Of a DNA stretch of 64,000 nt, positions 50,705-61,602 are shown in pieces. The notes beneath the pieces are model-generated. The model did no database searches. It saw only the letters and a program-made list of their open reading frames with translations, and was not told the DNA's origin. Each line of letters starts with the position of its first letter. Position 1 is the stretch's first letter. The position numbers were made by a program, and so were the translations under genes. The DNA comes from Pelagophyceae sp. CCMP2097 (taxonomy: Eukaryota; Sar; Pelagophyceae). Where the stretch lies: NCBI GenBank assembly GCA_026770575.1, contig MU657287.1, positions 75,579 to 139,578 on the forward strand, given 5' to 3'.

Positions 50705-53112
50705 ATGGAGGTCGCGGCGCTGCTGGAGCGCGAGCGGTGCGCCACCTTTGGCCCGGGTTCGAGGCCGCGGTGCGTCGCGGCGTCGCACCTCGGCGACGTC
50801 GTCGTGCTCTGCGCAGACGGCGTCTTGAAGTACGGCCACGCAAAGGCGGAGGGCCTCGTCGCCGTGGACCTACGGACCCCGCTGCCCGTCGGCAACGAGG
50901 TCGCGTACCTCGCGTTCAACGCCGCGGCCGACGCCGTGCTGCTCACGGGGCCCCACGTCGTCGCCGTATTGCGGCTGCCGCGGCGCGCGGCAGCCGGCGG
51001 CGCGCTGAAGGGCGCGGCCCTCAAGTGCGGCGTCCAGATCCTCGCCGAGGGCCGGTCCGCGAATGTCGTCGAGGCGCGATGGCACGCGTTCGAGGACGAC
51101 CACATCGGCGCCCTCGAGGCGACCGGGCGGCTGCGGCTCTGGGACGTGTCCAAAGACCGGCCCGAGGTCGTCTGGACAGGCGACGCGTTGCAGAGGGACA
51201 CCGAGGTGCAGCGCGCGCCGACGAACGCGGCGGCGACGTCGTTCTGCTGGGGCGGGCCGGACGCCTGGTCCCGCTTCGCCGCGGTGGTGCTCTTCGCCGA
51301 CGCGATTGTCGCCGTGCTCTGCCCGCTGGTGATCCGCAACTGCGCCGTGCCGGGCGCGCACGTCGTGCGCATGCTCCGCGACGCCGAGGCGGCGATGATC
51401 GACGCGCGCGCCGACGACGACGGCGGCGCCATCTTCGACGTGCTGCAGCGGGAAAAGTGGCTCGCCGCCGCGTTCCCGCCCGCCGCGGTGGCCGCCGCGA
51501 AAAGGGGCGACGACTGGGTCGCCGCCTTTGCCACCGGCGCCACCGCGGCGGCCCCGCCCTGCGCGCCGGCGACGCTGGAGCAGCCGCTGCGCGCGTCGAC
51601 GACGGCGGCGCGCATCGCCAATGTCACCGCGACGGCCGCGTGCGGGCCCGCGTCGGCGACGCAAGGCAGCCGAGGGCCTTGACGCAAGGCAGCCAAGGCC
51701 CTCGTCGGGCCGCCGTCACCGCGCCTCTAGGTCGGCGGTGGCGCGCGTGGGCGTCTTCGCGGTGGCGTACGACGGCGACGCGCGCATCGACGTGGCCGTC
51801 TTGGGCGCGGAGCTGCGGCCGTCGTTTCTTGGCGCGCAGAGCGGAGACGAGGACGCGCCCGACTCGTACTGCGGCGACTTCGAAGCCTCCGCGGCGCCGG
51901 GCCGCGCGGGCCGCGCAGCCGTCGTCGAGTCGCTGCGCGTCTCGCACGACCGCGGACACGCCGCGCTCTCGCTCGAGGCCGACGCGGCGCGGCCGTTCTC
52001 GCTGCGAGCGCGCAGCGCCCCTCGATGCACGTCGTCCGAGTTGAAATATCCTTGAGGTTGTCGCCGTAGGCTCTACGTGCACTCGCGCGGCGCGGCTTTG
52101 CTGGAGCTGCCGTGGCTCGAGGCGCTGGACGTCAAGCTGCGTCGCTTCAGCAACGACGACTTCCACGCCGCGGCGGCGCACGAGGCGCTGCGCCTCGAGA
52201 GCCCCGCGACACAGGGCACGCGGTGCCGGCATGTCATCCAGACGGCGACGCAAAAGGTCGTCGGCTGCTGCACGCTGGAGCGCGGCCGGTCCGCGCTCGG
52301 CGCGACTCTCGTGGCGTGGTTGGACGACGGCGCCGCCGTCGCGGTCAACGTCACCGCCGCGCGCTACCTCGTCGACTCGGCGCCGCCGCCGGCGGGCGAC
52401 GCTGGTACTGCGGAGGCGGTGGAGGAACGGCCGCTGTCCGACGCCGTCGTCGACCTGGTCGCCACCGCCGCGCAGACGCTCGACGCGCTGCCGCGCCTCT
52501 TCAGCGGCGCGGCGGGCGGCTCGGCGCAGATGCTCGCAGAGGCGCGCGAGCGCCTCGAGGCCGGCGCGGTGCTGCCGCTCAGGGCGGCGGCGCGGCGCGC
52601 CGAGGCCCTCGCCGAAGTGCTGCAGATGCAGATGGAAGGCCAGGCCAAGCAGGCCAGGCAGGTGCTGGACAAGCTCGCCGCCGCGCGCGCCAACGCGGCC
52701 AGGCTCCTGGAGGACGCCGCCGAGCTCAGTGAGTTTGTCGTCGGCGCGGTCCGCGTCCGCTCACGTGCTTTTAGGCGAGCGCGCGGCCCTCCTCTCGGAG
52801 CGCGCCGACGGCGTCGTGGACGCGGCGCGCGAGCTGCGGCCGCGGCTGTCGCGGCAGGAACGCGACTACGCGCGGGCGTTGGAAGCGCTGGACCACGGCC
52901 GCACGGCGTCGTCGCTCCGCCTCGGCGCCGCCGCCGCGTCCATGGACCGCCTCGCGGCCGCGCCGCCGCCGCCGCCGCTGCCGGTGCTGGCGCCGGACCA
53001 CGTGGCGCTCTGCGAGCAGCTGCTGCAGGGGCAGATGGCGCTGCTTCAGCACGCGACGGCCCAGGTGCGCGGCCTCGAGGCCGACTTGCTCGCCTCGCAG
53101 ACAGACAACTGA
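50705..53112 (+). CDS. NUP88: Nup88-like nucleoporin (beta-propeller plus coiled coil)
   Basis: Four exons (50705-51639, 51731-52030, 52070-52728, 52775-53112) join in phase to 743 residues, almost exactly the length of animal Nup88 (741). Donors are GTGCGG, GTCGTC and GTGAGT. The first ~500 residues have beta-propeller character: 'LGDVVVLCADGVLKYG', 'EARWHAFEDDHIGALEATGR', 'LRLWDVSKDRPEVVWTG', 'LCPLVIRNCAVPGAHVVRML' (position and wording like the 'CP..P.G' strand of Nup88). The last ~230 residues are helical: 'LQMQMEGQAKQARQVLDKLA', 'RANAARLLEDAAEL', 'LSERADGVVDAARELRPRLS', 'LLQGQMALLQHATAQVRGLE', with a Pro-rich hinge. Nup88 sits with Nup214/Nup62 on the cytoplasmic face of the pore. The architecture and length are the main evidence; direct sequence identity is weak to my eye. 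Confidence 0.6.
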
Positions 53113-53473
53113 AGCGAAGCCTCCGGGGAACCCAGCAGAGGCCGCTCTTAAGACGCATCGCATCGCATCGCAGCGGCCAAAGGGGGGAGTCGGCGCTATC
53201 TGCGAGAATGGGCACGCGATGCGCTGCGAGTAGCCATCGAGCATCTTACTCCCGGGTTCCTTTTTTTTCCTTTGGGGGGGGAAGGATATTCACCCGGGTT
53301 CCTTTTTTTTCCTTTGGGGGGGGAAGGATATTCACGTATCGACGCGTGTCGTGGACGAGCGGAGCAGGGCGGGGCCGAGCATGGCGTCGACGAGCAGTGA
53401 TAAGGAGTCCTCCTTAGATTTCCGTAGGAAATAGACGCCGAGTATACCTGGCGGAGGGAGCGTGTCCGACGAG
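53113..53473. repeat. Intergenic with 42-bp tandem duplication
   Basis: CCCGGGTTCCTTTTTTTTCC followed by TTTGGGGGGGGAAGGATATTCA occurs twice in direct succession at about 53251-53334, with no mismatch that I can see. GCATC is repeated at 53155-53170. No gene. Confidence 0.75.
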
Positions 53474-53483
53474 GNNNNNNNNN
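53474..53483. other. Assembly gap (10 N)
   Basis: Run of ten N. The length is probably nominal. Confidence 1.
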
Positions 53484-54560
53484 NCGCACGGGGGCTACGA
53501 CGAGGGCGGCAGATGATCGTCCGACACGATCCGGCATGCGTCGAACATCCGTTGACGCGATGCCGAGGTTCGAGCGGAGCCCAGGGCACCCCGCGTGAGG
53601 GGCGCGTTTTGCGCGGAAAGGCGGGTTGACGCGGGGGGGGGGCGTTTGGCACCGGTGCGTCGGGGAGTTCCCGGCGTGCGACCAAAATCCGTCGGCGCGA
53701 GTTGCGTCGGCGGTGTGCGCCGGCGAAATCTCGGCGTGCGACCAAAATCCGTCGGCGCGAGATGCGTCGGCGGTGCGCGTCGGGGAAGTTCTTGTAGGCG
53801 TGGCCGTCGGCCTCTGCGACGGGTTGACCGAGGGCGTGACCGATGGCATCGTCTTTGGCGTGACCGTGGGCGTCTATGACGGGGTGGCCGAGGCCATCGC
53901 CGTGGGCGTGGCTGCCGGCGTGTACGACGGCGCGGGACCAAGAAATCCGCCGGCGCGAGGCGCGTTGGCGGTCTGCGTCGGCGAGGTTCCGGCGCGGGGC
54001 GGAAAATCCGTCGGCGCGAGGTGCGTTGGCGGTCTGCGTCCGAGTCGGAGTCTCTGCGCAGCTCCATCGACGCAAGTCGCGTGTCGGACTCGCGTTGGTT
54101 GCGACTGAGGGGGGTCGTCCCCGGCGCATGGAGAAAATCTGTTAGCGCGAGGCGCGTAGACTATGCCCACCAGGGAGTTGTCTCGCGCGTGGAGGAAATC
54201 CAATGGCGCGAGATGATGAGGCGGTGCCCGTCGGGGACTCAGCACAGTTCTATAGACGCGAGTCCGATACGTGACTCGCGTCTACTCGCGTCGACGGTGC
54301 CTGTCGTGATGTTCTGGCGCTGGAGTTTCTGGCGCGTGTCAAGAAGTCCGCCGTCGTGCGAACGTGGGCAGTGCACGTCAAGGGGAATCCCTGCCGTGTC
54401 TGTGCACGTGTCTGGAAGCCACCGACGCGTCGAACGTCGGCGGTGCATGTCGAAGGGCTGACTCCGGCGTGCGGTGCGCGTCGTGAGGTCCACCCCGGCG
54501 TATGTTTGAGACCCAGCGACGCGTCGAGTATCGGGGTGCTGCTGGCGCGTCGTGCGTCAG
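53484..54560. repeat. Minisatellite region, GTCGGCGCGAGRTGCGT type
   Basis: 53660-53790 holds direct repeats of GCGTGCGACCAAAATCCGTC and GGCGCGAG(A/T)TGCGTCGGCGG. 53800-53935 holds a ~30-bp series of GGCGTGACCGTGGGCGTCTA-type units that reads 'GVTVGVYDGVAEAIAVGV' in one frame. 53936-54560 continues with related GGCGCGAGGCGCGT, ATCCGTCGGCGCG and GACTCGCGTC words. Although frames stay open on both strands, the period-driven sequence argues against a gene. Confidence 0.6.
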
Positions 54561-56465
54561 TGCGCGTCGTGGGATCGACCCCGTGGTGCGTCTGAATCCA
54601 CCGAAGCGTCTGGTTTCAGAAAAACAACTTGGAAAACCCGGACTGAAAAACCCGAAACGTCACAAGGACGGTGAGGCCCGGGGTGGCACGCCGCGCCTGC
54701 GATTCAGCCCAGATTTCCACGGTACACCGAGGCCGGCAGGAGCGCCTTGCCACTGTAATTGCGCGCGGCAGCGACGCTGCGGAGCGCCGATAGACCAGCG
54801 CCTACGGTGCGTGTGGGGTGCAGTGGGGTGCAGCCATGAGGGCACGCAGCGGAGTGCGCAGCAACGAGGGCGCGCAGCGTTTTGGCTGGTGGCGCGCCCG
54901 TAGACGTGCTGCGCACGCCGCGCGACGGCTCGGAAGCCAAGCGTCGCGCTGGCCGCGAGGCGGCGAGCGAGATCGGCAGGCTCAAGGGAGCCAACTTCGA
55001 ACGTGCGGAGCACGTTGGCCGACAGGCCGAGCCGCGCGAGCTCGCGCGTGGCCTCTGCGCGTGGGCAGAGTGCTGCTCCACGCGTTGCGCGCTTGAGAAG
55101 AGCGTGCCATCCCGACCGACGCGCAGTCGGCCGGTTGCCCCGAATGGCCGTCCGGCATGTGTTCGAAATCAGCTGGCGGCGTTTCGAGCATCGGTGGTAC
55201 ACAGCTTGAAAAGGCTCCCGATGCAAAGGGCGTTGGTAGTCGGGCTGCCGGAGTGGATCCGCCGAGCATAGGGCTGCCGACGCCAGGGGTGCCGGCGGTA
55301 GCTGCCGGGATGAAATGGACCCAGCGAGCATGGAAAGGCCACCAATTTGAAAGATGCCGGTGTCCGAAATACGCCGAGGCATCGAGCGTCGGCGGTCCGC
55401 GTCAAGTTGATCCCAGCGCGATGCCCGACAGGGATTCTGCACCGCTTCGTTGACGCGATCGTGTGACCGATTCGCGGTGCCGATGCGTCTGGGGAGTTAT
55501 CGGCGCGCGAAAGAATTGCGTCGGGGCGAGTTTTGTCGACGGTGTCCGTCGGGCCGGGACTTTGTGATCTTGTCGATACAATTATAGCGACAGCATCAAA
55601 TCATCTGCAGACAACGGCGGCCCCGCGGGCGCGTTTCACGCGGAAGGACGGGTTTACGCGGGGTGACGTTCGAGAAGATAGGAGAACACGGCGATTGACC
55701 GTCACGGTGGCCACCGGTGGCGTGGGAAACAAGCTCCCTGGATCATACTGATAGACAGCGGTCGAAGACGGCGGCAACACCAGCGTCGGCGCGCTCGCGA
55801 CGGTTCGCAGCGACTCCCGACCCAAGAGCATTCATTGTTTGCCGCCGGCGAACGGCGGAGGTCGGTCACACCGAATCATGGGCGAATCATGGGCGGGCAG
55901 CGAATTTCAGCCGCAGACGGCTTGGGTGATGTCACGACGAGAGCTCGTCGGCCATCCGGGGTATGACATTGAAGTTGTGAATCAAAAATGTCCGTTCGAA
56001 TCGTGGCGACCAGTTTTTTTGGGTGCGGATATCGAGAGTCAAAGCAGCCGCCATGTCCTCTTAGTTGAGTTGTACGGCTGTACGATAGACGGTACACAAC
56101 GACGTTTGGGTGATGGCACGGCGAGCCGTCGGTGACGATATGCTTGCGGCTGTACAAGATTAGTCCGAAATGACGCCCAACACGACTGCACCCTCGTTAT
56201 GCGCGCTATGCGCGGAGAGGGCAGGAAACTCGGGGCTTGCAGTGTTGTGCGTTTCGACCCACGACCTGCACATGCCCTAAACGCAGCGGAGATCCTGATA
56301 GGAAATCCGATAGGAAATCCGCTGCGAACCCGCTTGTCCTGGGCCCTACCTAACACACTTTGTGTGTGCGGGTAGAGTTTAGAACAACTCCGTGTTATGA
56401 TCGTTGGACTGTGTTAGGAATTCCTAGTGAAACAAGAACGGTCAGAATAAACTCGAATTCGCTTC
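54561..56465. other. Intergenic, no supported gene
   Basis: The longest minus-strand frame (to 54660) is Arg/Ala/Pro-rich without motifs. TGTGCACGT/GTCGAAC-type words continue from the minisatellite region for a few hundred bases, then sequence becomes unique. GGGCGAATCAT is duplicated at 55876-55893, and GATAGGAAATCC at 56298-56318. Confidence 0.4.
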
Positions 56466-56719
56466 GTCCAGTGCTGTTGGGGGTCGTGATGGTGGTGTTG
56501 TGTATTGGGACTATAAAGCAGGCCGAGAGTGCGTAGCGCGACCCCCCCCTGCTATTTATTAAAGGTGGCGAATGTGGACTGGCCGGTGGGTGACCTTTTA
56601 ATGCATCAGACACTATGTTCTCGCCTGCGACGAGAACTCGCTGTCCAGTGCTGTTGGGGGTCGTGATGGTGGTGTTGTGTATTGGGACTATAAAGCAGGC
56701 CGAGAGTGCGTAGCGCGAC
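56466..56719. repeat. 77-bp direct repeat pair, 100 bp apart
   Basis: 56466-56542 and 56643-56719 are identical as far as I can check (GTCCAGTGCTGTTGGGGGTC through GAGAGTGCGTAGCGCGAC). Each contains GGGACTATAAAGCAGGCC. They directly precede the 3' end of a tyrosine-recombinase fragment, and split direct repeats of this kind are a hallmark of Ngaro/PAT-type DIRS retroelements. Confidence 0.8.
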
Positions 56720-56790
56720 TCCCTATATTTCGGTCGTGCTTTTGTAGAGCGGTGTGTGGACCGTCGATGTCCCGTTGCACGACAGGCGCT

Positions 56791-57141
56791 TCAGGGAAGC
56801 GTGGCGAGCGCCGCGATGGTGGTCTCGGCGGCGATGAAGGTGCGGTCCCAGTCGATCGTCGGCAGGTGGCGCGCCTGGACCGAGGCCGGGTCGGCGGTGG
56901 CGGCGCGTCGGAGCCAGTCGGTGTAGTCGTCTGGGTTGATGCGCGCGTACGCGTCCAAAGACTCGACAGATCGCCAGCGGGCGAGCTTCTGGATGATGCT
57001 TGGTGGCGCGCCGGCGGCGAGGAGGCGGCAGGCTCCGTAGAGCTTCAAAATCGACCTCTGCGTTCTCCACACCACCAAACGACAACGACGACGCTGGGAA
57101 ACCCGCGGTATCGCTAAATGCATCTTCAGTGATAGATCCAA
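56791..57141 (-). pseudogene. Tyrosine recombinase C-terminal fragment (DIRS/Crypton-like)
   Basis: The minus strand reads 'LYGACRLLAAGAPPSIIQKL' and 'ARWRSVESLDAYARINPDDY', then 'TDWLRRAATADPASVQARHL', to a stop at 56791. The pattern (H)..L(R)xGGAxxLLAAGxPPxxIQxxGRWxSxxxxxY is the C-terminal catalytic core of eukaryotic tyrosine recombinases; the final Tyr of 'DAYARI' would be the nucleophile. The expected His-x-x-Arg box upstream is missing or frameshifted, and there is no ATG, so the copy is dead. It is followed by the direct-repeat pair at 56466-56719. Confidence 0.65.
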
Positions 57142-57180
57142 CGTCGTCCTCCGTCACGGTCCCCACAGCTCGCAGCTACG

Positions 57181-58203
57181 ATGCGGAGCGCGCGCCTGCT
57201 CTTCTCCGGTCTCGCCGCGGCCGCGGCGTTCCAGGCGCCGCAGCGGCGGGGAAGGCGCGCATCCACGACGTTATCGGCGCGTCCCCTTTCGACCCCCTCT
57301 CGCCGCCTACGGACGCTCTAGGCTCTCCCCCCGCAGACCACGCTTCAGCGCAAAGACGGCCTGGCGTCGCTGTCGTTTTACGCGAGCGTTGGCCATGTCA
57401 CTTCTTGGGTCTGCCAGGGCGAAGAACAGTTATTCCTTTCAGAAAAAGCCACTTTCGTGCCCGGCAAGTCGGCGATCCGCGGCGGCATCCCCATCTGCTG
57501 GCCCGCGTTCAACGACCGGCACCTGCCGGCGGGGAAGCACGGCATCGTGCGGACCTCTGATAAATGGACCGCAGAGGCGTTCGACGGCGAAGACCCGTTC
57601 GTCGTCCTAAACCACCCGACCGTCTACTTTGACGTTTCTGAAACAAAGGAGATTTCGGGGTACCATTTCGACGAGCCGGCGGGCGTGTCCGTGCCGGCTG
57701 ACCTTTCGCTGAAAGTGACTCTCTTTCCGTCCTCGCTGCGCATCGACATGACCGTCGTCAACCTCGGCGAATCCGACTTTCGCTTCTCCACGGTGCTGCA
57801 CAATTACTTTTCCGTCAACGCCATGCCCGTAACCGTGAAGGGGTTTCAAGGACTTTCAGGGCTCAAAGACGGTTTGCCCTTCACCGACCCCGCCGAAAAT
57901 GTGATCGTCGAAGGCCAGACCGAAACGCAGCGGCTCTACGCCACTTCAAAGGCCATCTCCTGGGAGACTTCGGCGGCTAAGGGCGGTTTGAAGAAGTTGA
58001 CGATGACGAAGTCTGAAAATTTACCGGACGTAGTCCTCTGGAACGTTGGTGCTGAGAACGCCGCCTCCATGTCTGACCTCCACACTGGCGGCGACCAGCG
58101 CTACGTCTGCGTCGAGGCCGGCATCTGCGCGTCGCCGGATGCCGTCGTCCCGGCGGGGGGGACGTGGAGCGGGTGGCAGGATGTGGCCGTAACGACTGCG
58201 TAA
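57181..58203 (+). CDS. Plastid-type glucose-6-phosphate 1-epimerase-like protein (aldose epimerase fold)
   Basis: The main exon (57337-58203, 288 residues) contains 'GKSAIRGGIPICWPAFNDRH', 'GKHGIVRTSDKWTAEAFDG', 'STVLHNYFSVNAMPVTVKGF', 'LPDVVLWNVGAENAASMSD', 'YVCVEAGICASPDAVVPAGG' and 'TWSGWQDV'. This is the order of the YeaD/YMR099C family, which interconverts alpha- and beta-glucose 6-phosphate or related hexose phosphates; the catalytic His (LHNYF) and Glu (CVEAG) are in place. Upstream, ATG 57181 starts 'MRSARLLFSGLAAAAAFQAP', a heterokont plastid presequence with the AFQAP cleavage motif and an Arg-rich transit part. The two parts are separated by an intron ending CCCGCAG (57336). No canonical in-phase donor was found, so the junction is unresolved. 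Confidence 0.85.
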
Positions 58204-58379
58204 TACTTTGTGGACCACTCTGGGGATACGAAAATCACTTTGTGGACCACTTTGGGAACCACTTGGTCCAAGAGGACTTTGTGAACCACTTTGGGGACTC
58301 GGATTCGAGAGGCCCTGTAAAGTCTGCATGGACGCGGGCGAAAGGGTCGCCCTCCTCCGTTGGAACGCGCTCGCGCAGT

Positions 58380-59700
58380 GACGGTGCATTCGGGTCGGGT
58401 TGCTCAAGTTGTGCCAAACCCTTGAGATGGCCCCTTTCGACAGCCATTCGAAACGCCTTGAGACGGCTCCTCGAGAGGCTCGGACGGTCTCTCGGACGGT
58501 CGCTTGGGCGGTCCCTTGGACGATTCCTTCTGACAGTTCCTTTGAGGGTCCCTCGACAGGCCCTCTGTCACTTTGACGGCGGTTTCTCCCTTGAAAGGTC
58601 ACACGGCCGCCGACCCCTCGACTGCAGTCCCTCTGCGACGTCCCCTGGATGGGCCCTCGGACAGTCGCTCGGACGGTTCCTCGGACGGTCACTTGGATGG
58701 TCGTTTGGATGGTCCCTCGGACGATCCCTTGGACGGTCCTTTGGACAGTTCCTTTGGACAGTTTCATTGGAGGGTCCCTTGGAGGGTCCCTCGACGGTCC
58801 CTCGACGGTCCCTCTGCGACGGTCCCGTGAACGGTCCGTGGAACGGTCGTTTGGACGGCCGCAGAGACTGCGGCCCCTCTGCGTCGTCCCGCGGGCGGAC
58901 CCTCGGACAGACCCTGCGACGGTCCCTTGGGCGGCGGGCCTTTGGACACTTCCTTTGGACTGTTCCTTGGACGGTCCCTTGGGCGGTTCCTCGGACGGTC
59001 CCTCTGCGATGATTCCGTGGACGGTCCCTTTGACGGTCCCTTCGACGTTCCCTTCGACCGGTCCCTTGGACGGTCCCTCGACGGTTCCTCGTCGGTCTCT
59101 TTGCGGCAGTCCCGTGCTCGCTTGGATGGTCGCTTGGGCGGTCCCATTGGACGGTCCCTTTTGACAATTCCTTGGACAGTCCCTCGACGGGCTCTCTGTG
59201 ACCGTCGCTTTGACGGCGGCCTCTCGACGTTCCCTTGGACGGTCGCTCGACTGCCGGCTCCTCGATGCGGCCTCTCGGCGATTTCTCCTTGCCCAAGGTT
59301 GGGGGGACTCGGAAAGTCGCTTGGGCGGGCCCTCTATCAAATCCTATGGCGTTCCGTGCGAGGAACGGCGAAGGGATCCCGAAGGGGTCGAACACGCGTC
59401 TCTGACAAGGAACCCTAAGTGGGGGCTCGATAGGGCACTTCAAAGAGGCCTTGCAAGCGACCATGCATAGGCCTTGACCGCCAGAGAGGCCTTGGAGGGG
59501 CCCGTCCGGAGAGCTTTTCAATTTGTGCCGCGCCCTCGGGTTGCGTGTTTGTCGAGCGACGAAACCCGTCTTCTCGGGTCGGATTCGGGTTTGGACCACG
59601 GCCAAACCCACGGGTAAACGGGGCGGCCAAAACGCGCAAACTCGGCAAACCCGACCTGCGGGTTTCGGGCAAATCCGAACCCGCCCCTACTCCTGACCAC
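58380..59700. repeat. Composite M/C/B/U/A/M repeat, minus orientation
   Basis: Read from 59700 down to 58380 this repeats the intron-5 order: M (59530-59700), A (59440-59525), U (59336-59425, with TATGGCGTTCCGTGCGAGGA and ACAAGGAACCCTA), a long B array (58470-59330, GGACGGTCCCTTGGACGGTC type), C units near 58430-58470 and a partial M at 58380-58430. It begins about 180 bp after the epimerase stop codon; that interval holds ACTTTGTGGACCACTTTGGG repeats (58207-58300). Confidence 0.75.
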
Positions 59701-61350
59701 TTTGTGACGACTCGGATACAAGAGGTTCCTTTGTAAAGTCTACATGTACGCGGGCAAAAGGGTCGTACAAGGCCCCTCCGTCGGCACGCACTTGCGCAGT
59801 GATGGTGTATCGGGTCGTTTTTTTAATTTATGCGAAACCCTCGGGCTTGTCGAACGACCAAACCCGTCTTCCAGGCCGGGTTTCGGGTTCCGGTTACGGC
59901 CAGACCCGCGGGTCGCGGGTTTGCTGGGTCGACACACGCAAAAAGGGTCGGGTTTGGATTCGGGTCGAACCCGTACTTTAAAGCCCCTTTCCGGAGAGCC
60001 AGCGTACCCGCGACGTCGACACCGCTTTCGACCGCGCGGCCCGAAGCCCAATTCTATGGTACGCACGAATAGAGAAAACCCGAGTTGATAAACCCGGTGC
60101 GATCCCGTGCGGCGCCGGCGCATGCCAGAGCAAGGCTGTACCATCGTGCGCCGCTACGCTGCGGCAGAGTACCGTGTGTGGACGTTCAACGGGTCTTTGG
60201 ACAGTGCGGCCGTGGCATGTCGACGCGGCGAGCTGCGACGGGCGAGTGCGTCGAATGACGCGCCGAGGAATCAAGTAGGCGGCGTTATGATACGCTCCCG
60301 GGCTCTGATCCAGGGTCAAGAAGCTCTGATCCACGAACACAGCGTGTTGCGAAGACGTTTTGACGACAGGGCTTTGGACAGAGCTTTCGAGTCCTTGGCG
60401 GACACGGTGGGCCGAGAGACTGAACGTGCAACGACAGACGGAGGATTCGACCTAGCTACATGCTGGCACGCTGATCCTGCGGAGCCTGAGCCGCTGCGTT
60501 GCACATTCCGGAATATTTCATTATGGCAATTGATGCAATAATGTGGCACATGGGATGCCGTATGGCATCCATAGGCATCTCACATGAGCGTCGGCGTTCC
60601 AGCGGGCGCGCCGCCGCCTGCGGGCTGCCCTACGCCCACGCTGATCCAAAACCACAGCGCAGGTGAATGGGAATTATGAGAGGTTGGACAGGGCTTTGTA
60701 ATCACGCCCTCCTGCGTCGAGGAGCGAGAGTCAAACGCCACGTGTGCTGCTCGGGGCGCGCGCTCGACGGCGGTCGCCGCAAGCTCAATAAGTATGGTTG
60801 AGGGAATGGTGTACACGCCCTGGGCCAAGTATGTTGATTGTCCATCTCAAGGGGGGTTGTTGGTTTGCACAGCAGTAGAGTTGGTTCATATACCGTGAGA
60901 CTCGCACTTGGAGATGCTCGCATCGACGGGGCCAGCTCCCAGTGGGGTCTACCGGAATCATATAGCTGAAACCCGCGGGTTTGTCGGGTACCCGCGGGTT
61001 TGCTACCCGGCGCGCCCGCAGGGTTTCGGGTTTGTGTCATGGCTAGACCCGCGGGTCGACGGGACGGCCAAAACGCGCAAACCCGGCAAACCCGACCCAC
61101 GGGTTACGGACAAACCCGAACCCGTCGCTGCTCCTGTCGTCGCCGGGCCGTCTCCGGGCCCGTCCCATCTTTGGGACCGTTTCTGGGACAGTCTCTGGGA
61201 CGTCTCTGGACCCGTAGACGGACCGTCGAGGGCCCGGAGAGACCGTCTTCGGGATCGTCTCTGAACCGTCGACGGTTGGAGAGGCCGTCTTGGGAACCTT
61301 TGCAACCGTCTCCGGGGCCGTATCTGGGGTCGTCTCCAGAACCGTCGCCT
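59701..61350. repeat. Intergenic with two further M modules and a GGGACCGTCTCC array
   Basis: M-type sequence recurs at about 59820-60000 (CGACCAAACCCGTCTTCC, GGCCAGACCCGCGGGTCG) and 60965-61130 (GGTTTGTCGGGT, AAACCCGGCAAACCCGACCC). The latter is followed by a GGGACCGTCTCTGGGACGTC-type array (61140-61330). Between them, 60100-60560 has a 140-codon plus-strand frame ('LIQGQEALIHEHSVLRRRFD') with some protein character but no family. 60545-60590 has GGGATGCCGTATGGCATCC palindromic words. Confidence 0.5.
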
Positions 61351-61602
61351 TCAATCGCCCACAACGTTTATGGACACCACGGCGGCCGTGCCTCGCGAGG
61401 ACCCTTCTTCGCTCCGATCTCCGTCCGCCAACTTCCTGCCGCCTTCCGCAGCTGACTGCTTCTGCCCGTTTGTGCCGCCCGTCGGCGCGACTAGGCACAC
61501 GATCTGCATGTACGCGGCGGAACGTCCGATCCTAGGCTAGGGTTTGAGGCAAAAGATTCTGCCAAGAAGTTTCGGCTCTTTCGAGAACAAATAACTTCGA
61601 CC

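Noticed and set aside
50611..52044. 477-codon plus-strand ORF over the Nup88-like gene
   Set aside because: Arg-rich shadow frame crossing a proven in-phase splice site; no motifs.
53595..54108. Repetitive protein 'GVTVGVYDG..'
   Set aside because: Both strands are open and the sequence is a minisatellite; no signal or stop conservation.
54660..55442. 260-codon minus-strand ORF
   Set aside because: No motif, Arg/Ala-rich, and frames on the other strand are equally open.
58021..59611. Two minus-strand ORFs of 347-439 codons downstream of the epimerase
   Set aside because: Made of the B array and overlapping the epimerase coding strand; no start context or motif.
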